A DNA stretch of 64,000 nt from DASRHY01 sp035650275 (GTDB lineage Bacteria > Actinomycetota > Actinomycetes > Propionibacteriales > Kribbellaceae), in the NCBI GenBank assembly GCA_035650275.1, contig DASRHY010000227.1, positions 1-64,000 of the forward strand, read 5' to 3'. Below are positions 18,105 to 26,426 of this stretch, one piece after another; the stretch's first letter is position 1, and each line of letters starts with the position of its first letter. A program made the position numbers and the translations under genes. The notes under the pieces were generated by a model. It was not told the DNA's origin. It searched no databases and saw nothing but the letters and a program-made list of their open reading frames with translations.

Positions 18105-19234
18105 TGAGCCGCGCCCTTCAACGCGCCGGTCACGGTGTCGAGCAGCTCGGTCCAGGACGCCTCGAACTTCGCCACGCCCTCGTCCTCGAGCACCTGCACC
18201 ACGTCGTCGTACGAGATGCCGAGCCGCTCCAGCGCGTCGATCACCGCACGCGACTCGTCGTACCGGCCGCGGACGGTGTCACCGGCCACCTCGCCGTGGT
18301 CGGCGAACGCCAGCATCGTTGCCTCTGGCATCGTGTTGACCACTCCGGACGTGACCAGCTCATCGACGTACAGGGTGTCGGGGTACGACGGGTCCTTGGT
18401 GCCGGTGGACGCCCACAGCGGCCGCTGCGGCTTGGCTCCCTGCGCCTCGAGCGCCTTCCAGCGATCGGAGGCGAAGACCTCCTCGTACGCCTCGAACGCG
18501 AGCCGGGCGTTCGCGATCGCCGCCTTGCCCCGCAGCGCCTTGGCATCCTCGGTACCGATCGCGTCCAGCCGCTTGTCCACCTCGGTGTCGACCCGGCTGA
18601 CGAAGAACGACGCCACGCTGCCGAGCTTGCTCACGTCGTGGCCGTTCGCGATCGCTTGCTCGACGCCGGCCAGGAACGCATCGATGACCGCGCGGTACCG
18701 CTCCAGCGAGAAGATCAGCGTGACGTTGACACTGATGCCCTCGGCAAGCACCGCGGTGATCGCCGGCAGGCCCTCGAGCGTGGCCGGGATCTTGATGAAG
18801 AGGTTCTCCCGGCCGACGATCCGCCACAGCTCGTTGGCCTCGGCGATCGTCTTGTCGGTGTCCATGGCGAGCCGCGGGTCGACCTCGATTGATACCCGGC
18901 CATCGACGCCGTCGGTGGCGCCGTACACCGGCTTGAACGCGTCGCAGCCGTCCCGGACGTCATCGGTGGTGATGATCCGGACGGCCTCCTCCGTGGAGAC
19001 GCCGCGCCGCGCCAGCTCGGCCACCTGCTCGGCGTAGACGTCGGCGTCGGAGAGCGCCTTGGCGAAGATGGTCGGGTTCGACGTCATACCGCTGACGTAC
19101 TGCTCCTCGATCATCCGAGCCAGGCCGCCGCTGGTGATGCGTTCCCGGGAGAGGTCGTCGAGCCAGATCGAGACGCCGGCGTCGGCGAGTGCCTTCAGTC
19201 TTTCGTTCATATCCCTGTTCATATCCCTGCTCAT
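18101..19234 (-). CDS. tal: Transaldolase
   Basis: Transfers a dihydroxyacetone unit between sugar phosphates in the non-oxidative pentose phosphate branch; 377 aa, long actinobacterial type. Seen: SIWLDDLSRERI, MTSNPTIFAKAL, the Schiff-base region IKIPAT, and NVTLIFSLERY. ATG 19234 has a GGAGG about 9 nt upstream. Two further in-frame ATGs (19222, 19210) arise because a 12-bp unit AGGGATATGAAC is tandemly repeated, giving MSRDMNRDMNERL. It overlaps pgi. Confidence 0.95.
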   Translation of the reverse strand: MSRDMNRDMNERLKALADAGVSIWLDDLSRERITSGGLARMIEEQYVSGMTSNPTIFAKALSDADVYAEQVAELARRGVSTEEAVRIITTDDVRDGCDAFKPVYGATDGVDGRVSIEVDPRLAMDTDKTIAEANELWRIVGRENLFIKIPATLEGLPAITAVLAEGISVNVTLIFSLERYRAVIDAFLAGVEQAIANGHDVSKLGSVASFFVSRVDTEVDKRLDAIGTEDAKALRGKAAIANARLAFEAYEEVFASDRWKALEAQGAKPQRPLWASTGTKDPSYPDTLYVDELVTSGVVNTMPEATMLAFADHGEVAGDTVRGRYDESRAVIDALERLGISYDDVVQVLEDEGVAKFEASWTELLDTVTGALKGAAQ

Positions 19235-19275
19235 CCTCAGCCCTCCGTCTGTTCTGTTGTTCGTTCCTGCCCCGC

Positions 19276-21489
19276 TCAGCGCTCGTTCGTCGCGCCCGCG
19301 CCCTCGCCGGTCACCGGCTCGTCGGCCGGTCCCACCGGGCCGTGCGCCCTGCGCGGCACCGACGGCAGGGTGCCGCCCAGCTCCCGCGCCACGGCCATGC
19401 TGTCCTCGGCCGCCTGCACCACGGCCTCCGCGGTGATGCCGAACTCCCGGAACAGCGTCTTGAAGTCGGCCGATGCGCCGTAGTGCTCGATCCCGACGTG
19501 CCGGCCGGCGTCGCCGATCACGTCGCGCCAGCCCATCGAGACACCGGCCTCGACCGAGACCCGCGCCTTCACCGACGGCGGGAGCACCGAGTCGCGGTAC
19601 GACGCCTCCTGCTCGTCGAACCACTCCTCGCACGGCATCGACACCACCCGGGCCTTGATGCCCTTCTCCGCGAGGGTCTTGCGCGCCGCGACCGCGAGCT
19701 GTACCTCGGAGCCGGTGCCGATGAGAATCACGTCCGGCACTGCGCCGTCTTCGGCGTCCACCAGCACGTACGCGCCCCTCTCGACGCCGTCCGCGGAGGC
19801 GAACCCGTCGGTGCCGCGCGGGAACGTCGGCACGTTCTGCCGGGTCAGCGCCAGCCCGGCCGGCCGGTCGGTGTGGCCGAGAACGGTGCGCCAGGCAACG
19901 ACCGTCTCGTTCGCGTCCGCGGGCCGGACCACGTCCAGGCCGGGGATCGCGCGCAGCGCCGCCAGGTGCTCGATCGGCTGGTGTGTCGGACCGTCCTCGC
20001 CGAGCCCGATCGAGTCGTGCGTCCAGACGTAGGTCACCGGCAGCTTCATCAGCGCCGCCAGCCGGACCGCGGGCCGCATGTAGTCGCTGAACACCAGGAA
20101 CGTGCCGCCGTACGGGCGGGTGCCGCCGTGCAGCGTGATGCCGTTCAGGATCGAGCCCATCGCGTGCTCGCGGATACCGAAGTGCAGCACCCGGCCGTAC
20201 CAGTCGCCGGGAAACTCCTTGGTGGCGTGCTCCGGCGGTACGAACGACGGCTCGCCCTTCGGGGTGGTGTTGTTGGACTCGGCCAGGTCCGCCGATCCGC
20301 CCCACAGCTCGGGCAGCCTCGGCGCGATCGCGGTCAGCACCTCGCCGGACGCCTTCCGGGTGGCGATCCCCTTCTCGTCCGTCTCGAACGACGGCAGCGC
20401 GTCCGTCCAGCCCTTCGGCAGCTCGCGCCGCTGCATCCGCTCGAACAGGTCCTTCCGCTCGCCCGCGGACGCCGCCCACGCCTCGAACGGCCTGGCCCAC
20501 TCCTCCTGCACGGACTTGCCGCGCTCAAGCGCCCGCCGGGTGTACTCGATCACCTCCGGCGCCACGTCGAAGGACTTCTCAGGGTCGAAGCCGAGCACCT
20601 TCTTGGTCGCCGCCACCTCATCCGCACCCAGCGCCGAGCCGTGCGCCTTGCCGGTGTTCTGCGCATTCGGCGCCGGCCAGGCGATGATCGTGCGGAGCTG
20701 GATGAAGCTCGGCCGGGTGGTCTCCGCCTTCGCCGCCGCGAACGCGTCGTACAGCGCCTGCACGTTCTCCTCGTAGCCGGTACCGTCGTTCGTCCAGTCG
20801 ACCCGCTGCACGTGCCAGCCGTACGCCTCGTACCGCTTGCCGACGTCCTCGGAGAACGCGATCGCGGTGTCGTCCTCGATCGAGATCCGGTTGTCGTCGT
20901 ACAGCAGGGTCAGGTTGGCGAGCTTCTGGTGACCGGCCAGGGACGACGCCTCACCCGACACGCCCTCCTCGAGGTCGCCGTCGGAGGCGATCGCGAAGAT
21001 GTCGTGGTCGAAGACGCTCTCGCCCGGGGCCGCGTCGGGGTCCAGCAGGCCGCGCTCGCGACGGGCCGCCATCGCCATCCCGACCGCGTTGCCGACCCCC
21101 TGTCCGAGCGGGCCGGTGGTGGTCTCCACACCCCTGGTGTGGCCGTGCTCCGGGTGGCCGGGGGTGAGGCTGTTCCAGGTCCGCAGCGCCTTGAGGTCGT
21201 CCAGCTCGAGGCCGTACCCGGTCAGGTACAGCTGGATGTACAGCGTCAGGCTGGAGTGGCCCGCGGACAGCACGAACCGGTCCCGGCCCGGCCACGCCGG
21301 ATCCGCCGGGCTGTGCCGCATGATCTTGTTGAAGAGCAGGTACGCCGCGGGTGCCAGGCTCATCGCCGTACCCGGATGGCCGTTGCCGACCTTCTGCACG
21401 GCATCCATCGCGAGCACCCGGACGGTGTCGACGGCACGCTGGTCGAGCTCGGTCCACTCGAGCTTCGGGGTTGAGGTGTTCCCAGTCAC
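19276..21489 (-). CDS. tkt: Transketolase
   Basis: Thiamine-diphosphate enzyme of the non-oxidative pentose phosphate pathway, 737 aa. Seen: GNGHPGTAMSLAP, GHSSLTLYIQLYLTGYG, the ThDP motif region SDGDLEEGVSGEASSLAGHQKLANLTLLYDDN in pieces (GDLEEG, DDN), and the FLVFSDYMRPAVRLAALM active-site segment. GTG start with GAGAGGAG about 10 nt upstream. First gene of the minus-strand pentose phosphate operon; tal follows after 41 nt. It is divergent from ctaB. Confidence 0.97.
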   Translation of the reverse strand: MTGNTSTPKLEWTELDQRAVDTVRVLAMDAVQKVGNGHPGTAMSLAPAAYLLFNKIMRHSPADPAWPGRDRFVLSAGHSSLTLYIQLYLTGYGLELDDLKALRTWNSLTPGHPEHGHTRGVETTTGPLGQGVGNAVGMAMAARRERGLLDPDAAPGESVFDHDIFAIASDGDLEEGVSGEASSLAGHQKLANLTLLYDDNRISIEDDTAIAFSEDVGKRYEAYGWHVQRVDWTNDGTGYEENVQALYDAFAAAKAETTRPSFIQLRTIIAWPAPNAQNTGKAHGSALGADEVAATKKVLGFDPEKSFDVAPEVIEYTRRALERGKSVQEEWARPFEAWAASAGERKDLFERMQRRELPKGWTDALPSFETDEKGIATRKASGEVLTAIAPRLPELWGGSADLAESNNTTPKGEPSFVPPEHATKEFPGDWYGRVLHFGIREHAMGSILNGITLHGGTRPYGGTFLVFSDYMRPAVRLAALMKLPVTYVWTHDSIGLGEDGPTHQPIEHLAALRAIPGLDVVRPADANETVVAWRTVLGHTDRPAGLALTRQNVPTFPRGTDGFASADGVERGAYVLVDAEDGAVPDVILIGTGSEVQLAVAARKTLAEKGIKARVVSMPCEEWFDEQEASYRDSVLPPSVKARVSVEAGVSMGWRDVIGDAGRHVGIEHYGASADFKTLFREFGITAEAVVQAAEDSMAVARELGGTLPSVPRRAHGPVGPADEPVTGEGAGATNER

Positions 21490-21709
21490 GCCGGCGGCGC
21501 TCCTCTCGATGGCAGTTCAGCTGGAGATCCGGTACCCGCCCGAGGTGCGCCGTAACGCCGTCACGGCGCCGGACCGCGCCCCCGCGCGTCCACCGGAAGC
21601 GAGCCTACTCGCTGGCCGGAGGGGCGCAGTCGGGACGGGGGACAGGGGTCGTAGGATGAGCGGGTCATGCCGGGCCTCCCGGCGTTGTCCCCTGCTTTCC
21701 GAGGTGTCT
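21490..21709. promoter_or_regulatory. Divergent promoter region tkt / ctaB
   Basis: 220 bp between divergent starts. A -10-like TAGGCT reads on the minus strand (21607-21602) toward tkt, and a TAGGAT on the plus strand (21652-21657) toward ctaB; neither has a clear -35. A self-complementary stretch around 21550-21570 (GCGCCGT / ACGGCGC) would lie in the tkt leader. No gene is visible. Confidence 0.35.
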
Positions 21710-22648
21710 GTGACGGCCGTCGACCCGCGCCCTGCCGTGACGACGACGACGGCGCCCGCCGTCCCGGTGCGTCATCTGCTCACGGCGTACGTCGCGCTGA
21801 CCAAGCCGCGGATCATCGAGCTGCTGCTGATCACGACCGTCCCGGTGATGTTCCTGGCCGCCGACGGCGTGCCCGGGCTCGGAGTGGTCGCCGCCACCCT
21901 GGTCGGCGGCATCCTCGCGGCCGGCTCGGCGAACACGATCAACTGCGTGCTCGACCGCGACATCGACGAGCAGATGCGCCGCACCCGCCGTCGTCCGCTG
22001 CCGCGGCACGCCGTCAGCCCGCGCGCCGCGACCGTGTTCGGCATCGTCCTCGGCGTGCTGGCCACGATCGAGCTCGGCCTGCTGGTGAACTGGCTGTCCG
22101 CGCTGCTCGCGCTGACCGCGAACCTGTTCTACGTCTTCGGCTACACCATGCTGCTGAAGCGGCGCACCGTGCAGAACATCGTCTGGGGCGGTATCGCCGG
22201 CTGCTTCCCGACCATCATCGGCTGGACCGCCGTCACCGGCGAGCTGGCCTGGCCGCCGTTCGTGCTGTTCGCGGTGGTGTTCTTCTGGACGCCGCCGCAC
22301 ACCTGGGCGCTGGCGATGCGGTACCGCGAGGACTACGCCGCCGTCGACGTCCCGATGCTCCCGGTGGTGGCCACCCCGGTCGCGACCGCCCGGCAGATCC
22401 TTGCGTACTCCGTCGTGATGGTCGTCACCTCGATGCTGCTCTGGCCCGTCGCCGACACCGGCTGGCTCTACCCGCTCGCCGCCGTCGTCCTCGGCGCCCT
22501 GTTCGTTCGCGAGGCCGCGAACCTGCTCGCCCGGGCGCACACCGGCGCAGACGGCCCGGCCCTCCGCCCCATGCGCCTGTTCCACTACTCCAACATCTAC
22601 CTCGCCCTCCTCTTCGTAGCCGCCGCCGTAGACCCCCTCCTGCACTGA
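21710..22648 (+). CDS. ctaB: Protoheme IX farnesyltransferase (heme O synthase)
   Basis: Integral membrane UbiA-family prenyltransferase that converts heme B to heme O for cytochrome c oxidase; 312 aa. Seen: TKPRIIELLLITTVP, the Asp-rich NTINCVLDRDIDEQM, and a second Asp region YREDYAAVDVPMLP, with about nine hydrophobic segments. GTG 21710 is preferred over GTG 21704 because CGAGG at 21699-21703 is then spaced by 6 nt. ctaA, the next enzyme of heme A synthesis, lies 1.2 kb away on the other strand. Confidence 0.95.
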   Translation: MTAVDPRPAVTTTTAPAVPVRHLLTAYVALTKPRIIELLLITTVPVMFLAADGVPGLGVVAATLVGGILAAGSANTINCVLDRDIDEQMRRTRRRPLPRHAVSPRAATVFGIVLGVLATIELGLLVNWLSALLALTANLFYVFGYTMLLKRRTVQNIVWGGIAGCFPTIIGWTAVTGELAWPPFVLFAVVFFWTPPHTWALAMRYREDYAAVDVPMLPVVATPVATARQILAYSVVMVVTSMLLWPVADTGWLYPLAAVVLGALFVREAANLLARAHTGADGPALRPMRLFHYSNIYLALLFVAAAVDPLLH

Positions 22649-22686
22649 CCGCCGCCCGGAGCGCTCGGTTTGTGTGACCGCTAACA

Positions 22687-22737
22687 GGTTGCAACCGGGT
22701 AGGCGTGCCACAAGGCGAGCGCAGGCGGTTATCCACA
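22687..22737. repeat. GGTTGCAACC palindrome and TTATCCACA motif upstream of the AbiEi/DUF559 gene
   Basis: A 10-bp palindrome GGTTGCAACC (22687-22696) is followed by a perfect DnaA-box-like TTATCCACA (22729-22737). The same palindrome, as GGGTTGCAACCC, lies after the gene at 23772-23783, and GGCGTG follows each copy at the same distance. A lone DnaA-like box does not indicate an origin. Confidence 0.55.
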
Positions 22738-22776
22738 GGTGCGGAACCCGCGAACCGGGGTGGTGTGAGTCGCGAC

Positions 22777-23739
22777 ATGTTCCTAGGCATGAACAGAAAA
22801 CTTGCGGCTGTCGCCGCGCAGCGCGGTGGATGGTTCAGCCGGCAGGACGCGTTGGACTGTGGTTACACGGACAGCGAGCTCAGGCTTCGGGTTCGTGCCG
22901 GCCGGTGGGTCCGGCTGTGCCGCGGCGCGTACGCGGAGGTTAACCGCACCGAGACCAACCGCCCAACCTGGGAACGAGAGCGGCTGCATCACGTGCGCGT
23001 CGCTCATGCCGTTCAGAACCGGCTCGACGCCGCAACCGCGATCAGCTACCAGTCGGCCGTCGCCGCCCATGGGCTGCCGACCTGGGGGCTGGACCTGGCG
23101 AAGGTGCACGTGACCCGGCTGTCCGGGCACGGACGGTCGGACGACGAGGTGGTGCAGCACTCCGGCCGGATTGACAGCACGGACATCGTGACGACTGCGA
23201 CGGGCGCCGTCCTGACCCCGGTTGCGCGCTCGGTCGTCGAGGCGGCCCGCCTGACGACGTACCAAAGCGCTGTCGCGATCGCCGACGCCGCGCTCAACCG
23301 TCAGCTCGTGTCGGTGGACCAGCTCACCGCTGCTCTCGATCTGGTACGCCGCCGTCCCGGCGCGAGTACAGCCGTGAAGGCGATCGGGTTCGCTGATCCT
23401 GGAGCTGAGTCGCCGGGCGAGTCGCGTCTGCGGGTTCTCCTCGCGAACGAGGGACTTCCACCGCCCACCCTGCAGGCGACTCTCGTCGCGGCCGACGGCG
23501 AGTTCGTGGCGAGGGTGGACTTCCTCTTCGAGCACGAACGAGTGGTCGTCGAGTTCGACGGCCAGACGAAGTACGGCGACGGCGCTGTCGAGACAGTCGT
23601 CGCGGAGAAATGGCGTGAGGACCGCATTCGCGAGCTGGGCTACATCGTCGTCCGGGTGTCCTGGGCGGACCTCGCCCACCCGAAGCGCACTGCGCAGCGG
23701 ATCAGCGCCGCCTTCAAGCGCGCCAGCCGCTGGCACTAG
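22777..23739 (+). CDS. AbiEi-like winged-helix / DUF559 (Vsr-like nuclease fold) protein
   Basis: About 320 aa with two parts: an N-terminal AbiEi-antitoxin-like wHTH (QRGGWFSRQDALDCGYTDSELRLRV, then GVYAEV-type turn RGAYAEV) and a C-terminal DUF559/PD-(D/E)xK segment (ARVDFLFEHERVVVEFDGQTKYG followed in the same strand order by EKWREDRIRELGYIVVRVSW). Such stand-alone proteins are very common in actinobacterial genomes and their role is not established; neither a toxin partner (AbiEii) nor a methylase is next to it. ATG 22777 is used; GTG 22765 and ATG 22789 are alternatives. Palindromes flank the gene, hinting at a mobile cassette. Confidence 0.75.
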   Translation: MFLGMNRKLAAVAAQRGGWFSRQDALDCGYTDSELRLRVRAGRWVRLCRGAYAEVNRTETNRPTWERERLHHVRVAHAVQNRLDAATAISYQSAVAAHGLPTWGLDLAKVHVTRLSGHGRSDDEVVQHSGRIDSTDIVTTATGAVLTPVARSVVEAARLTTYQSAVAIADAALNRQLVSVDQLTAALDLVRRRPGASTAVKAIGFADPGAESPGESRLRVLLANEGLPPPTLQATLVAADGEFVARVDFLFEHERVVVEFDGQTKYGDGAVETVVAEKWREDRIRELGYIVVRVSWADLAHPKRTAQRISAAFKRASRWH

Positions 23740-23771
23740 ACGCGGGGTGCCCGGGTTTTCGCACAGAGCGC

Positions 23772-23783
23772 GGGTTGCAACCC
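23772..23783. repeat. GGGTTGCAACCC palindrome downstream of the AbiEi/DUF559 gene
   Basis: Perfect 12-bp palindrome, second copy of the GGTTGCAACC motif found before the gene at 22687. The 123-bp gap to ctaA, which is convergent, holds nothing else recognisable. Confidence 0.55.
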
Positions 23784-23862
23784 AAGCGGCGTGACGGAAG
23801 TCGAGCACTGGGCCGGAATGTGTGTTGTGTCGTGGGGTGCAGGAAGATGGCCAGGGAGATCG

Positions 23863-24786
23863 CTAGGGGGACACCGAGGGCGTTCCGCGTTCGCCGTAGA
23901 CAGCGGTGACGAGTGCGACGAGCGTGGCGGCGAGCAGCATGTGCAGCAGGACCGCCACGATCGGAAGCCCGGTGAAGTACTGCACGAAACCGACGGTGCC
24001 CTGCGCCAGCTCGGTGGCCAGCAACCAGGTCGCCAGCTGGCGCAGGGTCCGCGAGGTGGCGGTGACGCGGGTCGCGATCACCAGCGCCACCGAGATGCCG
24101 AGCAGCGCGAACACCGCGTCCGCGTGCAGCTGGCTGATCACCTCCTCGTCGAAGCCCATCCGGCCCGCCTCGGTGTCCCCGGCGTGCGGGCCGCTGCCGG
24201 TGACCAGGGTGCCGATCACGACCGCGGTCCAGACGGCCACCACACAGGCCGTCGCCAGCGCCCGGACCACCGGGGGAGTGTGCGGGTACGGGCTGGTCCG
24301 CGAGCGTCGTACCAGCGCCACGGTCAGCGTGATCATCACCATCGACACCAGGAAATGCGCCGACACCGTCCACGGGTTCAGCCCCGTACGGACGGTGATC
24401 CCGCCGATGATCGCCTGCAGCGGTACGCCGAACGCGGCCGCCGTCGCCAGCCGGCGCAGGTCCCGCCGGACCGGCCGGTAACGCATCACCACCAGCCAGG
24501 TGCCGATCGCGATCACAGCCACCACGAACCCGAGCATCCGGTTGCCGAACTCGATCGCGCCGTGGATGCCGAGCTCGCCGTGCGGCGTGTACGACGCATC
24601 GGTACAGCGCGGCCAGGTCGGGCAGCCGAGTCCGGAGTCGGTGAGCCGGACCAGGCCGCCGGTGCCGACGATCACGATGTTCGCGATCACCGACGCCCAG
24701 CCCCAGCGTCGTACCAGATCCAGTGATGGTGCGGGTAGCAGGCCGATCGGCCCGCGAGGTGGGTCGGCTGGCGTCTCCGAGGTCAC
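23863..24786 (-). CDS. ctaA: Heme A synthase (COX15/CtaA)
   Basis: Membrane enzyme oxidising heme O to heme A, 307 aa, about eight transmembrane helices. Seen: TGGLVRLTDSGLGCPTWPRC with the paired extracytoplasmic Cys of the family, heme-ligand His in IHGAIEFGNRMLGF, WTVSAHFLVSM, SQLHADAVFALL, and VAVLLHMLLAA. GTG start 24786, with TAGGGT exactly 6 nt upstream. It lies 19 nt downstream of the ABC permease gene and may be read from its own leaderless promoter. Confidence 0.94.
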   Translation of the reverse strand: MTSETPADPPRGPIGLLPAPSLDLVRRWGWASVIANIVIVGTGGLVRLTDSGLGCPTWPRCTDASYTPHGELGIHGAIEFGNRMLGFVVAVIAIGTWLVVMRYRPVRRDLRRLATAAAFGVPLQAIIGGITVRTGLNPWTVSAHFLVSMVMITLTVALVRRSRTSPYPHTPPVVRALATACVVAVWTAVVIGTLVTGSGPHAGDTEAGRMGFDEEVISQLHADAVFALLGISVALVIATRVTATSRTLRQLATWLLATELAQGTVGFVQYFTGLPIVAVLLHMLLAATLVALVTAVYGERGTPSVSP

Positions 24787-24792
24787 CGGCCC

Positions 24793-24798
24793 ACCCTA
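24793..24798 (-). promoter_or_regulatory. Candidate leaderless -10 element of ctaA
   Basis: Minus-strand TAGGGT separated from the GTG start by 6 nt (GGGCCG). It sits within the 19-bp gap after the ABC permease gene. Confidence 0.4.
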
Positions 24799-24805
24799 GG
24801 ACCCG

Positions 24806-25597
24806 TCAGTCCCACCGGAACGTACGGGACACCAGGTAGCCGAGCACACCCGCCCAGAGTGCGAGCGCCGTCACACCGGCCCACGGCATCGCGCCGTCGA
24901 TGGTGGCGGTCGCCATCGCGCTCGATAGCGCCGCGCTCGGGAGCAGCTGGACCACGGACTGCATCGGCTCCGGATACTCCGTCACCGGCGTCAGCACGGC
25001 GCCACCGACGAGCAGCAGCAGGTAGAGCAGGTTCGCGGCCGCCAGGGTCGCCTCGGCGCGCAGCGTCCCGGCCATCAGCAGTCCGAGCGCCGCGAACGCC
25101 GCGGTACCGGTAGCCACGGTGACGACCACACCGGCCACGCCGACCGCGCCGCCGTGCGGCTGCCAGCCGAGCGCCAGCCCGGTACCGATCAGGACCACGA
25201 ACTGCACGACCTGCACAGCGAGCACCGCCGCGACCTTGCCGGCCAGCAAACCGGTGCGGGACAGCGGGGACGCACCGAGCCGCTTGATCACGCCGTACCG
25301 GCGCTCGAACCCGGTCGCGATCGCGAGCGAGGTGAACGAGCTGGACAACACGGCGAGTGCCAGCACCCGCGGCACCACCAGGTCGATCTGGCGCTCCGCC
25401 CCGACCGCGCCGAGCGGCAGCCGGTCGCCCAGGCTGGTCGCACCGAGCAGGATCAGCACGCCGAGCGGGATCACCAGCGCGAGCAGCAGCTGCTCGCCGT
25501 TTCGCAGCAGCAGCCGCAGCTCCATCCCGGCATGCGCCGCGACCTTCGCCGGCCACGGCGCGGACCCCGGCTTCGGGGTGAACACAGTGGCGCTCAT
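24806..25597 (-). CDS. ABC-2 type transporter permease
   Basis: Membrane component of an ABC exporter, 263 aa with six hydrophobic segments and the ABC-2 pattern (GFERRYGVIKRLGASPLSR in the cytoplasmic coupling region). Substrate unknown. Its ATG overlaps the stop of the ATPase gene by 4 nt, so the two make one transporter. The pair sits next to sufR-suf in divergent orientation, an arrangement also known from mycobacteria, where such genes are annotated only as antibiotic-type transporters. Confidence 0.88.
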   Translation of the reverse strand: MSATVFTPKPGSAPWPAKVAAHAGMELRLLLRNGEQLLLALVIPLGVLILLGATSLGDRLPLGAVGAERQIDLVVPRVLALAVLSSSFTSLAIATGFERRYGVIKRLGASPLSRTGLLAGKVAAVLAVQVVQFVVLIGTGLALGWQPHGGAVGVAGVVVTVATGTAAFAALGLLMAGTLRAEATLAAANLLYLLLLVGGAVLTPVTEYPEPMQSVVQLLPSAALSSAMATATIDGAMPWAGVTALALWAGVLGYLVSRTFRWD

Positions 25598-26319
25598 CGG
25601 CGCTCCCGCGGGCTCGGCGTAGTGATCCGCAGGAACACCTCCTCGAGCGTGTCGGCGCCGTTCTTGGTCAGCTCGGCCGGTGTACCAGAGGCGATCAGCG
25701 CGCCTGCGGACAGTACGTGGACCAGGTCGGACAGCTGCTCGGCCTCGTCCATCGCGTGCGTGGTCAGCACCACCGTGACCCCGTCGTCGCGCAGGTCCCG
25801 CACCACCTGCCAGATCTCGCGCCGGCCGTGCGGGTCCAGCCCGGTGGTCGGCTCGTCCAGGAACGCGACCTCGGGCCGGCCCACGATCGCCAGCGCGAAC
25901 GCCAGCCGCTGCTTCTGCCCGCCGGACAGCCGCCGGTACGGCGTCCGGCCGCAGCTGCCCAGGTCGAGCCGGTCCACCAGGACGTCGATGTCGAGCGGAT
26001 GGGCGTGCAGCCGGGCGACGTACCGCAGCATCTCGGCGGCTCGTACGCCGGACCAGGCGCCGCCCTCCTGCAGCATCACGCCGATCCGCGGCATCAGCCG
26101 CTCGTGGTCGGCGCGCGGGTCCAGCCCGAGGACCCGGACCCGGCCCGCGTCAGGCCGCCGGAACCCCTCGCAGGTCTCCACTGTGGTGGTCTTGCCGGCC
26201 CCGTTCGGCCCAAGTACGGACGTCACGGTGCCCGCGTCGACAGTGAGGCTGAGCCGGTCCACGGCGGTCTTCGCCCCGTACCGCACGACGAGCTCGTCGA
26301 CCTCCACCGCAGCAGCCAC
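25594..26319 (-). CDS. ABC transporter ATPase (drug/antibiotic-type)
   Basis: Nucleotide-binding subunit, about 241 aa. Seen: Walker A GPNGAGKTTT, Q-loop region MLQEGG, signature LSGGQKQR, Walker B VAFLDEPTTGLDP, and switch His TTHAMDEAEQL. GTG 26319 is chosen over the longer open frame because VAAAVEVDELVVRYG is the normal beginning of this family and TACACT lies 6 nt upstream. It pairs with the permease downstream (ATGA overlap) and is divergent from sufR. Confidence 0.9.
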   Translation of the reverse strand: MAAAVEVDELVVRYGAKTAVDRLSLTVDAGTVTSVLGPNGAGKTTTVETCEGFRRPDAGRVRVLGLDPRADHERLMPRIGVMLQEGGAWSGVRAAEMLRYVARLHAHPLDIDVLVDRLDLGSCGRTPYRRLSGGQKQRLAFALAIVGRPEVAFLDEPTTGLDPHGRREIWQVVRDLRDDGVTVVLTTHAMDEAEQLSDLVHVLSAGALIASGTPAELTKNGADTLEEVFLRITTPSPRERR

Positions 26320-26325
26320 GCTGGA

Positions 26326-26331
26326 AGTGTA
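26326..26331 (-). promoter_or_regulatory. Candidate leaderless -10 element of the ABC ATPase gene
   Basis: Minus-strand TACACT, 6 nt (TCCAGC) before the GTG. It lies about 60 bp from the sufR promoter, facing the other way, so co-regulation by SufR is possible. Confidence 0.45.
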
Positions 26332-26387
26332 AGTACGCCCCCCGCTGTGACCTCCGCCGCACTGCCCGTGACTAAGGGTGGCCTTAT

Positions 26388-26426
26388 TTGAAGGGGATTT
26401 CGAATTACGCCACACTGGTGTTGTGA
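26388..26426 (+). promoter_or_regulatory. Candidate sufR promoter and SufR operator
   Basis: TTGAAG (26388-26393), a 17-nt spacer and CACACT (26411-26416), then 6 nt to the GTG at 26423. Overlying the -10 and the start codon is ACACT-GGTGT-TGTGA (26412-26426), which fits the ACACT-N5-TGTGA pattern I recall being reported as the SufR site in Mycobacterium tuberculosis (from memory). Binding here would block initiation, giving autorepression of the suf operon. Confidence 0.5.
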
